Source: JBCDGZ01 sp038750655 (lineage in GTDB: Bacteria; Bacteroidota; Bacteroidia; Chitinophagales; Saprospiraceae). Taken from it: a stretch of DNA of 36,826 bases. Positions 25,692 through 33,531 of this stretch are shown here, piece after piece (positions within the stretch are counted from its first letter, which is position 1; the number at the start of each line of letters is the position of its first letter). The stretch spans positions 1-36,826 of the forward strand of contig JBCDGZ010000077.1 of the NCBI GenBank assembly GCA_038750655.1, given 5' to 3'. A program made the position numbers and the translations under genes. The notes under the pieces are model-generated. The model made no database searches, was not told the DNA's origin, and saw nothing but the letters and a program-made list of their open reading frames with translations.

Positions 25692-25790
25692 CCATTATAA
25701 TGTATAATATGCCATTATACTCTTAATAAATCCATTTTTTGTATAAAATACCATTATAATGTATAATATACCATTATTCGGTTAATTTAT
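25692..25790. repeat. Phased AT-rich array of five ~20-bp units
   Basis: Units begin at 25692, 25712, 25732, 25751 and 25771 (spacing 20, 20, 19, 20), each opening CCATT. Units 1 and 4 are 19/20 identical (CCATTATAATGTATAATATA in unit 4). Unit 3 matches unit 4 at about 16 positions with one gap, and units 2 and 5 at 11-12 positions, mainly in the first seven bases. A still weaker unit may precede at 25672. The 20-bp period is close to two helical turns, so a protein could bind the same face repeatedly, or the DNA could be bent. Confidence 0.7.
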
Positions 25791-25825
25791 CTAGAAGCAA
25801 ATACTACTACACAAAAAGCGCCTGA

Positions 25826-25833
25826 TATATTTG
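25826..25833 (+). promoter_or_regulatory. Possible -7 box for GNAT gene
   Basis: TATATTTG fits TAnnTTTG and lies 72 bp upstream of the ATG at 25906. No TTTG is found at the proper -33 distance. Confidence 0.3.
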
Positions 25834-25905
25834 CCAGCTAATTAAGAAAATATCCCCTATCAGAACCTCTTCTTCCACTTTTGGGTTCTCTAGCTAAACA
25901 GCGCC

Positions 25906-26424
25906 ATGCTCCGAATACTCAACCACAAAGACCTCGACCAATTCCTCCAGATTCGTCAGGATAGCCTGCGCTTCAACCCCGAGGCCTTCGGCGCCTCCGC
26001 TACCGAAAAAATCGACCGCGAGCAAACCCGTCAAAACCTCAAAAACAACAGCGAAGAAAACTTCATTTTCGGCTACTTCGAAGAGCAGCAACTGCTCGGT
26101 ATCGCCGGATTCATCCGCCACCAAAGGGCCAAAGCGCGGCATAAAGGCTTCATCTGGGGCGTATTCGTCTATCCCGAGCAAAGAGGCAAAGGCATCGGCA
26201 GGGCCCTAATGCTGGCCTGCCTGGAGAAGGCCCAGCAGATCGTAGGGCTGGAGAAGATCAACCTGTCCGTTATGGCCGTACAGCGCCGCGCGCTGAGGCT
26301 TTACCAGCAGCTGGGCTTCGAAATCTACGGCGTCGAAAAGGGCTCCCGCAAAGTCATTGGCCGGTACTACGACGAGGTGCTGATGGCCAAGCAGCTGGAA
26401 GCAAAGGGGAATAGAGAAAAATAA
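25906..26424 (+). CDS. GNAT family N-acetyltransferase
   Basis: A 172-residue acetyl-CoA-dependent acyltransferase. The GNAT core is plain: LRILNHKDLDQFLQIRQDSL at the start, LLGIAGFIRH (strand 4 region), WGVFVYPEQRGKGIGRALMLACLEKAQQ (residues about 85-112, the R/Q-x-x-G-x-G/A pyrophosphate loop as QRGKGIG), and VQRRALRLYQQLGFEIYGVEKGSRKVIGRYYDEVLM (motif B). The acceptor substrate is unknown. It is followed after 15 bp by a lipoprotein gene and then an SGNH hydrolase on the same strand. Dense GC-rich codons contrast with the AT-rich upstream region. Confidence 0.93.
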   Translation: MLRILNHKDLDQFLQIRQDSLRFNPEAFGASATEKIDREQTRQNLKNNSEENFIFGYFEEQQLLGIAGFIRHQRAKARHKGFIWGVFVYPEQRGKGIGRALMLACLEKAQQIVGLEKINLSVMAVQRRALRLYQQLGFEIYGVEKGSRKVIGRYYDEVLMAKQLEAKGNREK

Positions 26425-26432
26425 TATCTTTG
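26425..26432 (+). promoter_or_regulatory. Possible -7 box before lipoprotein gene
   Basis: TATCTTTG fits TAnnTTTG exactly and overlaps the end of the GNAT gene. Transcription from it would start near 26439, which would favour translation of the lipoprotein from the ATG at 26452 or 26455 rather than 26440. Confidence 0.4.
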
Positions 26433-26439
26433 CCGGACA

Positions 26440-26910
26440 ATGACTCGCTCTATGATGAATAAAACACTTTTGCTCGTAAGCGGTATTTTTTTATTGCTGA
26501 TCGTCGGCTGCTCGGGAGGGCGGAAGGCCGCAGCGGCAGCTGGAGCTAACGCCGCTTTGCTGAGGCAGGAGGCGATGCAACTGGTCAACTGTTTGAACCA
26601 AAGGGACTACGACTGCCTATTTCGACTTCACGCCGATGATTTTGAGGGCTGGTCGCCGGCGGTACGTTTGGAGGATAAGCCGGTTTTTATTGAAAAGATG
26701 GTGAAGAATTATCGCGAGGGCAACCTGCTGGTCAAGGCCAGTATTCGCGAGGTGGAGGCCGGAGCGCAGCAAGGGTATGTTTATTTCGACTGGACGCTCA
26801 GCTCGCTGGCCGATGGCCTGGAGACGATGCTGCTGGATCAGCGCTGCCTACAAATCTGGCGGCAGAATAGGAAGGGGCAGTGGCAGTTGAGTCGGAGTTT
26901 GTTTTACTAG
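26440..26910 (+). CDS. Small lipoprotein
   Basis: A 156-residue (or 151-residue, if started at 26455) lipoprotein: signal NKTLLLVSGIFLLLIVGCSGG with lipobox IVGC. The mature part has an Ala-rich linker and then about 110 residues (LRQEAMQLVNCLNQRDYDCLFRLHADDF, GYVYFDWTLSSLADGLETMLLDQRCLQIWRQNRKGQWQLSRSLFY) with the general look of an NTF2/SnoaL-like cone fold, ending in the tryptophan-containing strand. No active site is apparent. The next gene, an SGNH hydrolase, begins 23 bp later, so co-expression is likely. Function unknown. Confidence 0.75.
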   Translation: MTRSMMNKTLLLVSGIFLLLIVGCSGGRKAAAAAGANAALLRQEAMQLVNCLNQRDYDCLFRLHADDFEGWSPAVRLEDKPVFIEKMVKNYREGNLLVKASIREVEAGAQQGYVYFDWTLSSLADGLETMLLDQRCLQIWRQNRKGQWQLSRSLFY

Positions 26911-26933
26911 AATATGCAGGTACCAAAGCTATT

Positions 26934-27707
26934 ATGATTCGTTTTCAACTGACTTATTTATTGGGCTTTATTTGCTTGATTCCTTGCATGCCTATTCTCT
27001 ACTTTCACGGGCGACGGGTCAAACAGACGATGCCCAATTTACCGATGGCGGAAGGCCCGCAGGGGCAAGCTGGCCAGGGCGATCCGGCTCTGCGTTTATT
27101 GGCCGTCGGCGAGTCGACCATCGCCGGCGTTGGCGTCGATACCCACCAGCTGGGCATCACCGGACAGATGGCCCAAAAGCTATCTCAACATTTCGGGCGT
27201 GCCGTCCAGTGGAAGGTCTTCGCCCATACCGGCTACACCGCCCGCGTCGCCCGAGAAAAGCTGGTGCCCAATATCCCCGATGCCCCGGTCGATCTGGTCG
27301 TCATCGGCCTAGGCGGCAACGACGCCTTCGAACTCAACAGCCCACTGCGCTGGCGCCGCGATTTTGAAGCCCTAATCGCCTCCATCCGCCAAAAAATCCC
27401 CAACTGTCCCATCTTAATCGCCAATATGCCCCCCTCCGGAGAATTTCCGGCCTTCACCGGGCTGATGAAATTCATCTTTCGCAATCTCATCCACCTCTTC
27501 GATCAGAGCTTGAAGGCCATGACCGCCGAGCTGGACGAGGTCTATTATGTCGGTAATGAAATTAAAGTCGACGAGTGGATCGAGCGGATAGGGGGGAATG
27601 TCGACATCTATGATTTCTTTAGCGACGGTGTCCACCCCTCGCCACTGACTTATCGCCTGTGGGGAGAAGAATTGGCCCACTATGTTTTCGAAAATCGATT
27701 ACTTTAG
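26934..27707 (+). CDS. SGNH/GDSL hydrolase with N-terminal membrane anchor
   Basis: A 257-residue protein. An N-terminal hydrophobic segment (about 5-22, LTYLLGFICLIPCMPILYF) looks like an uncleaved anchor. The SGNH hydrolase domain follows: block I LAVGESTIAGVG (Ser in GES in place of GDS), block III GLGGNDAF (Asn), and block V DFFSDGVHPSP (Asp and His of the triad). This predicts an esterase/lipase/acetylesterase acting at the membrane. The ATG at 26934 is chosen; an upstream GTG frame would run into the preceding lipoprotein gene. The stop overlaps the stop of the convergent GH57-like gene by 4 bp, so the two genes share their ends. Confidence 0.9.
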   Translation: MIRFQLTYLLGFICLIPCMPILYFHGRRVKQTMPNLPMAEGPQGQAGQGDPALRLLAVGESTIAGVGVDTHQLGITGQMAQKLSQHFGRAVQWKVFAHTGYTARVAREKLVPNIPDAPVDLVVIGLGGNDAFELNSPLRWRRDFEALIASIRQKIPNCPILIANMPPSGEFPAFTGLMKFIFRNLIHLFDQSLKAMTAELDEVYYVGNEIKVDEWIERIGGNVDIYDFFSDGVHPSPLTYRLWGEELAHYVFENRLL

Positions 27708-30142
27708 AATCCTCCCGCCGGTACTTTAGCCAGTTCGATTACCTTGACTTTGAGTAGGTTACCCAGTTCCAGGAACGTCTTTTTCCATTCTTCATTCACA
27801 AAAACCCAATCGCCGCGCTTGTAGCCCTGCATCATCGAGAAATACTGATTTTGGCTTTTCCAAATGTCTAATTCTAAACCCATTTCATCGACTGTCTTCA
27901 GAATTTCGATCAATAGCTCTACCTGTTTGAGGGGAATATTATTAGAGGCCATCAGTCGGAGTTCGTAGAAGATGCGTTCGCCGGCTGCCAGTTTGAAGGA
28001 CTGCTCATTGCCCAGCTGGATGCCCCATTTTTTGAGCTGACGCGCCAAGCTTTGCAGCTGCTCAATGGAGAGTTCGCCCTTCTCAAAGAATCGGTGCAAA
28101 TCGGCATTGACAATAAACTGCACGACATTCTTATATGCCTTCGGTACGGGGATATTGCTCTTTAGCATCTCCGACATCAGTTGGTAATTATCATTGTAGA
28201 TGTCCCGGAAAGAATTTTCGGCCAGCTTGAGATTGCGATTGGTGATCATTTTGAGAATCTTGCGTTTCTCATCGCGGAAGAGGTGGCGGAAGGTATATTT
28301 TTCTGAACCAAAATAGGCCTGCATCAAGCCAATCACATCGCCCAAATCATGGTTGCGAAAGGCTTTGATAATTTTATCGTACATCTCCCGGAAATGAGCG
28401 GACTTCATATCGGTAGAAATATTACCGATGATGTTCTGCTGGCCCAGATAGATAACGGCAAAGGAGAAATGCTTTTCCGAACGCGTGATGAGCGACCTTA
28501 CCGTCGTCCGGCCGATGGCCAGCTTCTGGTTACCGGCCGCCGAGCGCTCCAAAAATTCATTCTCGGCAATGTAGTTGAACAGCGGCAACTCCTCTGGTTT
28601 TTCTTCAAAAAGCGAAGAAACGGCGTAGTGCATGCCCGCCCTAGTCAGCCCTACCCGTGAGGGTATGACATGGTCGCGGAAGCTACTAGCTCCGTTTTCG
28701 TAAACATTACTGGGTGCTTTTTCCAATCGTTTTTCAAATTCTTCGTGCAATTCTGCCTTACTCACCTGCCGGGCATAATCAATAGCTCGAAGGGCGTATT
28801 GAAGAATTTGCATCGTCTCGATGCCAGAGATTTCGTCGAAGAACCAACCGCAGCTGGTGTACATCAAAATGGCATTGCGCTGCATTTCCATCAAGCGCAG
28901 TAGCTTGTTGTGCTGTGTAGGGGAAAGCGGCTTTTTGGCGTGTTGATCGATAAAGACCTGTAGCTGCTCATCGCCGCGATCGAGGAGAATTTGGATATAA
29001 TCGTCCCGGGCGGCCCAAGGGTCTTTGAGCAGCTTGCCTGCCTCCTTTTCGAAGATGGGGATCAGCTCATCGCGCAGCCAGTCCAGCGCATCGCGCAGCG
29101 GGGCTCGCCAGAGTTGGTTCCAGTGGGGGTGGCCGCCGGTATTACAGCCGCAGTCAGAGCGCCAGCGTTCTACGCCGTGGACGCAGCTCCAAGAGCTGTT
29201 TTCGTGGATTTGTACTTCGTATTGCAGCGGTACCAACTCTAGGAATTGCCCATAGTTGGTTAGCGTTGCCATCTGTTGATTTTGGATAGAATTGAGGCAG
29301 TCGGCCAGGGCCATTTCGCCGTGGCGGTGGTGGTGGCCATAGCTTTCGCCGTCGGTGGCGACATGAGAGAGCTGTGGCTCCGCTCGTCCGTCAAACTTGC
29401 TGCACATTTGGCGAGCGAACTCCTTACCGTTGTTGAGCAGTCCTTTGAAGGCGACGCCCTGAGCGATTTCGCCATCGTAGAAGAACAGGGCGATGCTTTT
29501 GCCGGAGGGCAGATTGTAGCGATAGGCCCGGCGCGGATCAATGCTGTCGTGCGGCAGCTGCTGCCAGTGCTCCGTTCCGATTTTGCGGATGGCTTTGCCT
29601 TGGCGGGGAGAGAGGATGGTGTATTGGATGCCGTGCTCGGCCAGGACTTCGAGGGTCGGGGTGTCGACAGCAGTTTCGGCCAGCCACATCCCTTCGGGCT
29701 TACGGCCGAAGCGATGCTCAAAATCTTTGATGCCCCAGGCCACCTGGGTCTCCTTATCGCGGGCGTTGGCCAGCGGGAGGATAAGGTGGCTATGGACTTG
29801 TGCGATGGCGGAACCGTGGCCGCCGAAGAGCTTGCGGCTTTGCACATCGGCCTCGATGATGGCTTGGTAGGTCGCCGGGTCGGCATGCTCCAGCCAAGAC
29901 AGCAGCGTTGGCCCAAAATTGAAGCTGATGTGGGCGTAGTTATTGATAATTTTACTGATCGAACCTTGCTCGTTGAGGATACGGGCGGCGGTATTCGGAG
30001 CGTAGCACTCAAAATTGATACGCTCATTCCAGTCGTGGAAAGGCTGCGCCGAATCTTGCAATTCTACCACCTCTAACCAGGCGTTTTCGCGAGGAGGTTG
30101 ATAAAAATGGCCGTGTATGCAGACGTAATGCTTGTTTTCCAT
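27704..30142 (-). CDS. GH57-family glycoside hydrolase with DUF3536 domain
   Basis: An 812-residue cytoplasmic protein. The N-terminal half is a GH57 (beta/alpha)7 barrel: YVCIHGHFYQPPREN at the start, ISFNFGPTLLSWLE, GHGSAIAQVHSHLILPLAN, and catalytic residues Glu156 in GMWLAETAVD (nucleophile) and Asp264 in VATDGESYGHHHRHGE (second catalytic residue). The middle (about 350-640) is the DUF3536 region often fused to this subgroup (AARDDYIQILLDRG, LLRLMEMQRNAILMYTSCGWFFDEISGIETMQILQYA). Members are linked to alpha-glucan metabolism (amylopullulanase or glucan-branching type), but the exact activity is not known. It is transcribed alone and convergent with the SGNH gene. Confidence 0.9.
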   Translation of the reverse strand: MENKHYVCIHGHFYQPPRENAWLEVVELQDSAQPFHDWNERINFECYAPNTAARILNEQGSISKIINNYAHISFNFGPTLLSWLEHADPATYQAIIEADVQSRKLFGGHGSAIAQVHSHLILPLANARDKETQVAWGIKDFEHRFGRKPEGMWLAETAVDTPTLEVLAEHGIQYTILSPRQGKAIRKIGTEHWQQLPHDSIDPRRAYRYNLPSGKSIALFFYDGEIAQGVAFKGLLNNGKEFARQMCSKFDGRAEPQLSHVATDGESYGHHHRHGEMALADCLNSIQNQQMATLTNYGQFLELVPLQYEVQIHENSSWSCVHGVERWRSDCGCNTGGHPHWNQLWRAPLRDALDWLRDELIPIFEKEAGKLLKDPWAARDDYIQILLDRGDEQLQVFIDQHAKKPLSPTQHNKLLRLMEMQRNAILMYTSCGWFFDEISGIETMQILQYALRAIDYARQVSKAELHEEFEKRLEKAPSNVYENGASSFRDHVIPSRVGLTRAGMHYAVSSLFEEKPEELPLFNYIAENEFLERSAAGNQKLAIGRTTVRSLITRSEKHFSFAVIYLGQQNIIGNISTDMKSAHFREMYDKIIKAFRNHDLGDVIGLMQAYFGSEKYTFRHLFRDEKRKILKMITNRNLKLAENSFRDIYNDNYQLMSEMLKSNIPVPKAYKNVVQFIVNADLHRFFEKGELSIEQLQSLARQLKKWGIQLGNEQSFKLAAGERIFYELRLMASNNIPLKQVELLIEILKTVDEMGLELDIWKSQNQYFSMMQGYKRGDWVFVNEEWKKTFLELGNLLKVKVIELAKVPAGGF

Positions 30143-30236
30143 AATTCAAAGGTGTAAAGAGTGGTAAACGGAAATCGTAAGATAAGGTTTGACTTGGCTA
30201 TTGTTACTTTTCTTCCGCTTTTCTATCCATTTACCT

Positions 30237-30253
30237 AATCTTAACGTAAGATT
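30237..30253. promoter_or_regulatory. Palindrome in divergent promoter region
   Basis: AATCTTA-ACG-TAAGATT is a perfect 7-bp inverted repeat, 43 bp upstream of the ATG at 30297 and 94 bp from the divergent GH57 start. It is a candidate operator for either gene; no regulator is identifiable. Confidence 0.35.
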
Positions 30254-30296
30254 GTCCGTACAATATCTTTTATTTTCAACTAAAACACCTTGCTTT

Positions 30297-31313
30297 ATGA
30301 AAATTAAAAACTTACTCACTAGTACTTTTTTGCTATTGACTTTTGCATCGCAGGCGCAGTTGCCTTATGAATTGGTCATAGAAAGCAGCACTTACAGCAA
30401 TCTCACCGCTAGTACCTCTGTGAACAATGACACGACCTGGGATGATCCGCAATTTACCATCCCTATTGGGTTTGACTTTGAATTGCTAGGGGAGACAGCC
30501 AATGAAATATTCATTGTTGAAGAAGGCGTTGGTGGTTTTCTATCTACAGACGGCTCAGGAATGGGAATCATTCCGATTTTCATCGCCTATGGTGCCGATA
30601 TTATTGATCGAGGATATGACCTTGACTTAGGCCCCGGCCCCGGTTCGCAATCCAATATTTCTTACCAACTAGAAGGCAATGCTGGCAGCCGTATCCTTAA
30701 AATCGAATGGAGGAATGCGGGGTTTTATAGTGATGTAGATGATGATGGTATCGCCCAGGATTCGATCAATTTTCAGGTCTGGCTCTACGAAGGATCAAAT
30801 GATATTGCTATCCATTTTGGCCCTAAGCTGATCAGTCAACCCTATTTGGCCTATGATGGTAAAGGAGGGCCTCTCGTCGGGTTTTTCCCCAATTATAATG
30901 TAGAGGAAGATGATGTGGAAGGCAATATCTATCTCCTGAGTGGCGATCCACGCAAACCATCCTTTTTAGAAGTCGTCGATTTATATGAAATTCTGTTCTT
31001 GAGCGGGGCCATTCCCAACGGAACCGTTTACCGTTTTACTCAAGTGAATACCAGTATCAATGAGCTGGAAGTATTGAATGCTCCGACCCATGTTGTTCCA
31101 AATCCAGTACGAGAAACGTTTCAACTAGTCTATGATCGCAATGCCTTGACTATTGTCAATGCCAGTATCATCAATTTTGAGGGTCGAGTCCTGCGTCAAG
31201 TTAGGGATATTGATCAGGCCGTCCCGATAGCTGATTTACCAGCCGGGCTTTACACGCTGCAACTACAAACCAAAAGTGGTCAGTTGATTAGCAAAAAACT
31301 GCTGAAACAGTAA
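30297..31313 (+). CDS. T9SS-secreted protein
   Basis: A 338-residue secreted protein. The real start is the ATG at 30297, which gives a clean signal peptide (MKIKNLLTSTFLLLTFASQAQ); the longer frame from 30189 adds an implausible hydrophobic N-terminus. The mature part has a beta-rich domain (FDFELLGETANEIFIVEEGVGGFL, LKIEWRNAGFYSDVDDDG with a DxDxDG-like loop that might bind calcium, QVWLYEGSNDIAIHFG), and ends with a T9SS type A sorting domain (about 265-338, VVPNPVRETFQLVYDRN to SGQLISKKLLKQ). A weak hairpin follows the stop. It is a single-gene unit of unknown function. Confidence 0.82.
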   Translation: MKIKNLLTSTFLLLTFASQAQLPYELVIESSTYSNLTASTSVNNDTTWDDPQFTIPIGFDFELLGETANEIFIVEEGVGGFLSTDGSGMGIIPIFIAYGADIIDRGYDLDLGPGPGSQSNISYQLEGNAGSRILKIEWRNAGFYSDVDDDGIAQDSINFQVWLYEGSNDIAIHFGPKLISQPYLAYDGKGGPLVGFFPNYNVEEDDVEGNIYLLSGDPRKPSFLEVVDLYEILFLSGAIPNGTVYRFTQVNTSINELEVLNAPTHVVPNPVRETFQLVYDRNALTIVNASIINFEGRVLRQVRDIDQAVPIADLPAGLYTLQLQTKSGQLISKKLLKQ

Positions 31314-31356
31314 ATGTAAAAGATATTTAGTATTTTGCTTATATAAAAGGCAAATG

Positions 31357-31390
31357 ATTAGCCTCCTACGAAGATTTGCAGGGGGCTAAT
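31357..31390 (+). terminator. Weak terminator hairpin after T9SS gene
   Basis: ATTAGCCTCC (31357-31366) pairs with GGGGGCTAAT (31381-31390), 10 bp including one T-G pair, with a 14-nt loop, followed by a short T-rich stretch. The U-tract is poor. Confidence 0.4.
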
Positions 31391-31447
31391 TCCTATTGTT
31401 AACTACCCTTTTGGGCCTTTGAACAGGCTCGGAAAATGGATTGAAGA

Positions 31448-32557
31448 ATGCGACTTTTCATACATCTTATATTATTATTGAGCTTAGGCTGTCTGCTCTA
31501 CGCCTGCGAAGGAGGACAACGTGACTCTAAGGGGGTTGACCAACCAGTGAAGGAACAGATACCAACGACGACAGACGGAAAGAACGAAGATCGACCTCCT
31601 CCCAACGAGATGACGCCACCCCATGAGACGACACTGCCGGAAAAGCCCCATGAGATAGGAGATAAACCCAAAACGGAGCAAGACGAACTGGTAAACGGCA
31701 GTGGCAGTGGAACCGCCGATAATAAACCAAAGCCTGGGACGGGGACCAGCGGTAAAGAGCAGGGAGAGCTGCTTTATGCCATTCCGGACAGCATGCAAGT
31801 TGAGCAGGTGAAGCGGGTAGAAGTGCGGGTAATTAGAGGCTTGGCAGAAGATAATATAGCGCAGCTGACCGATAGGCTGGAAGATACCAGCCGGGTAGTG
31901 ATTAATGTGATCGAAACCAGCGGAACGATGAAGATTCAGCTGCGGGAGCAGGATCCTACCAATCCTAAATTCAGTATTGATCCGTTGACCTCGGAGGAGC
32001 AAATTATCGATAAAGGGGGGATAGGCAATTGGTCCTGGAATGTCAAACCACTCGTCGTTGGTCAACATAAGCTTATTATTACGGCAGGCATCAAAAAGAG
32101 GTCGGAGGAGACCGGAGAAACTGGCTATCGCTACGCTCCCGTCTGGGACGAGTACATCGCAGTAGCGGCCATAGAGGCGGCCCCCAACTGGCTGGCCATC
32201 GGTGGTGGAGCCAGCCTGCTGCTGGCCCTATTAGTCGCCGTCGGCCTGTGGCGCTCCAAATCCCAGCAACTCCTCAGCCCACCCCTCATCCAACGCGAAA
32301 AGCTGGACCACGTCGAAGACCTCATCAAAGCCGATCAGCTAGAAGCAGCATTGGACGAAATGGAGGGATTGGTGCAAACCGTACGCGATAAAGAGCACAA
32401 CCTCATCATCGGCTACAAAGCGGAACTCAACAGCTTCACCAACCGCTACAATAGCGGCGAAATCAGCTATGAGGAGCTGAGCAAGGTCAAAGCGCGCATC
32501 CGCAGGGCTATTGTAGAGATGAATGATCGCCTGGGGGGCGACCCCACAGAGGGCTAA
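31448..32557 (+). CDS. Membrane protein with extracytoplasmic beta-sandwich and EAD11-like cytosolic tail
   Basis: A 369-residue protein of unrecognised function. Residues 1-20 are a lipoprotein-type signal (LLYAC), so the N-terminus may be lipidated; 21-105 is a low-complexity, Pro/Lys/Glu-rich linker. Residues about 112-240 are a beta-sandwich (VEVRVIRGLAEDNI, VINVIETSGTMKIQLREQDP, FSIDPLTSEEQIIDKGGIGNWSWNVKPLVVGQHKLII). A transmembrane helix is at about 247-267 (LAIGGGASLLLALLVAVGLW). Residues about 280-362 (LDHVEDLIKADQLEAALDEM, NLIIGYKAELNSFTNRYN, GEISYEELSKVKARIRRAI) resemble effector-associated domain 11 (EAD11), an adaptor fold known from Bacteroidota conflict systems; this is from memory and unverified. 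The next gene starts 14 bp later. Probably an envelope sensor handing a signal to a cytosolic partner. Confidence 0.7.
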   Translation: MRLFIHLILLLSLGCLLYACEGGQRDSKGVDQPVKEQIPTTTDGKNEDRPPPNEMTPPHETTLPEKPHEIGDKPKTEQDELVNGSGSGTADNKPKPGTGTSGKEQGELLYAIPDSMQVEQVKRVEVRVIRGLAEDNIAQLTDRLEDTSRVVINVIETSGTMKIQLREQDPTNPKFSIDPLTSEEQIIDKGGIGNWSWNVKPLVVGQHKLIITAGIKKRSEETGETGYRYAPVWDEYIAVAAIEAAPNWLAIGGGASLLLALLVAVGLWRSKSQQLLSPPLIQREKLDHVEDLIKADQLEAALDEMEGLVQTVRDKEHNLIIGYKAELNSFTNRYNSGEISYEELSKVKARIRRAIVEMNDRLGGDPTEG

Positions 32558-32571
32558 ATCGGGCCTAAGCT

Positions 32572-33531
32572 ATGGACAACAATCAACACATCAAACAACT
32601 CATCGAACGCTACCAAAGCCAAGAGCTGGCGCGCCATCACCTAGAAAAGGTCTACGAGCGGCTAGAAGCAGCCAACCTGCAGCTGGAACAGCTTGAAGTC
32701 CTTCTGGAAAAAGAATATAAATCCATCAAACCCCTGGAACAGCGCAGCCTGCAAGGCTTATTCCATACCATCCTGGGCAACAAGGAGAGCCAGCTGGAAA
32801 TTAGAAAGCAGGAATACCTCCATATGGCCCTGAAGTACAATGAGCACAAAAAAATGGTGGAACTGCTGGACTTTGAACGGCGGGTACTGGAAGAAAAACT
32901 GTTGGATGCAGCGGCGGTGAAGCAGGAATTAGAGGCCAGTATTCAACAGCGCAGTCAAAGCATCATTCAGCGCTATCCCGAGCTGGCTAATGAACTGAAT
33001 AATGTTGATCGGGAGATTGACCACAAGGTGGGCCTGCGGCGCGAGCTGAATGAGGCCATCATCGTTGGCCTGCAGGCCGTACGCTTGCTCGAAGAAATGG
33101 CGGACCTGTTGCAGCAGGTGCACAATTGGGGGGCTTCAACCCATTCGGCTTATCGTAAGGAAGATAGTTATGAGTTGGAACAGACCAATGTGATCATCGA
33201 CAAAGCCCACAACCTGCTGTACAAGGCCCAGCAAATCCTCCTCAAATTTGATGATGAACTGAAAGACATCTACGCCTATCAGCGCATCCACAGCTTTCAT
33301 CGCTATGACAATCTGGAGCACTTTTCTGACATTTACTACAGCCGCCTGATCTCGGATTGGATTGTACAAAAGCGTATTCGTGGAGCCTTGGCTAATGTAC
33401 GGGGTACCCGCGATGGGGTGCGGCAAATCATTGAAAGTTTGCGCAATGAAATGAAGCAGGCCGAGCAATCCATCAACTATTTTGAGCAGCGTAAAAAGGC
33501 GGCTATCATGGAATATGTCAAGAACAAATGA
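32572..33531 (+). CDS. Cytosolic coiled-coil protein
   Basis: A 319-residue protein, helical nearly throughout, with no signal peptide or membrane segment. Coiled coil is strongest at about 15-150 (LEKVYERLEAANLQLEQLEVLLEKE, EYLHMALKYNEHKKMVELLDFERRVLEEKLL) and 275-319. The stretch LQGLFHTILGNKESQLEIRKQEYLHMALKYN resembles a conserved bacterial coiled-coil family of unknown function. It follows the EAD11-like membrane gene by 14 bp and its TGA overlaps the ATG of the next (broken) gene, so the three were probably one operon. It is a likely partner or effector of the membrane protein (inference). No enzyme motif is visible. Confidence 0.7.
   Translation: MDNNQHIKQLIERYQSQELARHHLEKVYERLEAANLQLEQLEVLLEKEYKSIKPLEQRSLQGLFHTILGNKESQLEIRKQEYLHMALKYNEHKKMVELLDFERRVLEEKLLDAAAVKQELEASIQQRSQSIIQRYPELANELNNVDREIDHKVGLRRELNEAIIVGLQAVRLLEEMADLLQQVHNWGASTHSAYRKEDSYELEQTNVIIDKAHNLLYKAQQILLKFDDELKDIYAYQRIHSFHRYDNLEHFSDIYYSRLISDWIVQKRIRGALANVRGTRDGVRQIIESLRNEMKQAEQSINYFEQRKKAAIMEYVKNK

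Larger units (their letters stand above)
25435..25905. other. 471-bp divergent intergenic region upstream of dnaE
   Basis: Separates dnaE (minus) from a GNAT gene (plus). It contains an inverted repeat CCATCAAGGA (25516-25525) with TCCTTGATGG (25603-25612), an overlapping GC-rich hairpin GCCCTCC-TTGAT-GGAGGGC (25599-25617), a five-unit AT-rich array (25692-25790), and a possible -7 promoter box TATATTTG (25826-25833) for the plus-strand gene. No gene is evident. Confidence 0.7.

Noticed and set aside
29276..30076. 266-codon open frame on plus strand inside the GH57-like gene
   Set aside because: Shadow of the minus-strand gene, whose catalytic motifs are intact.
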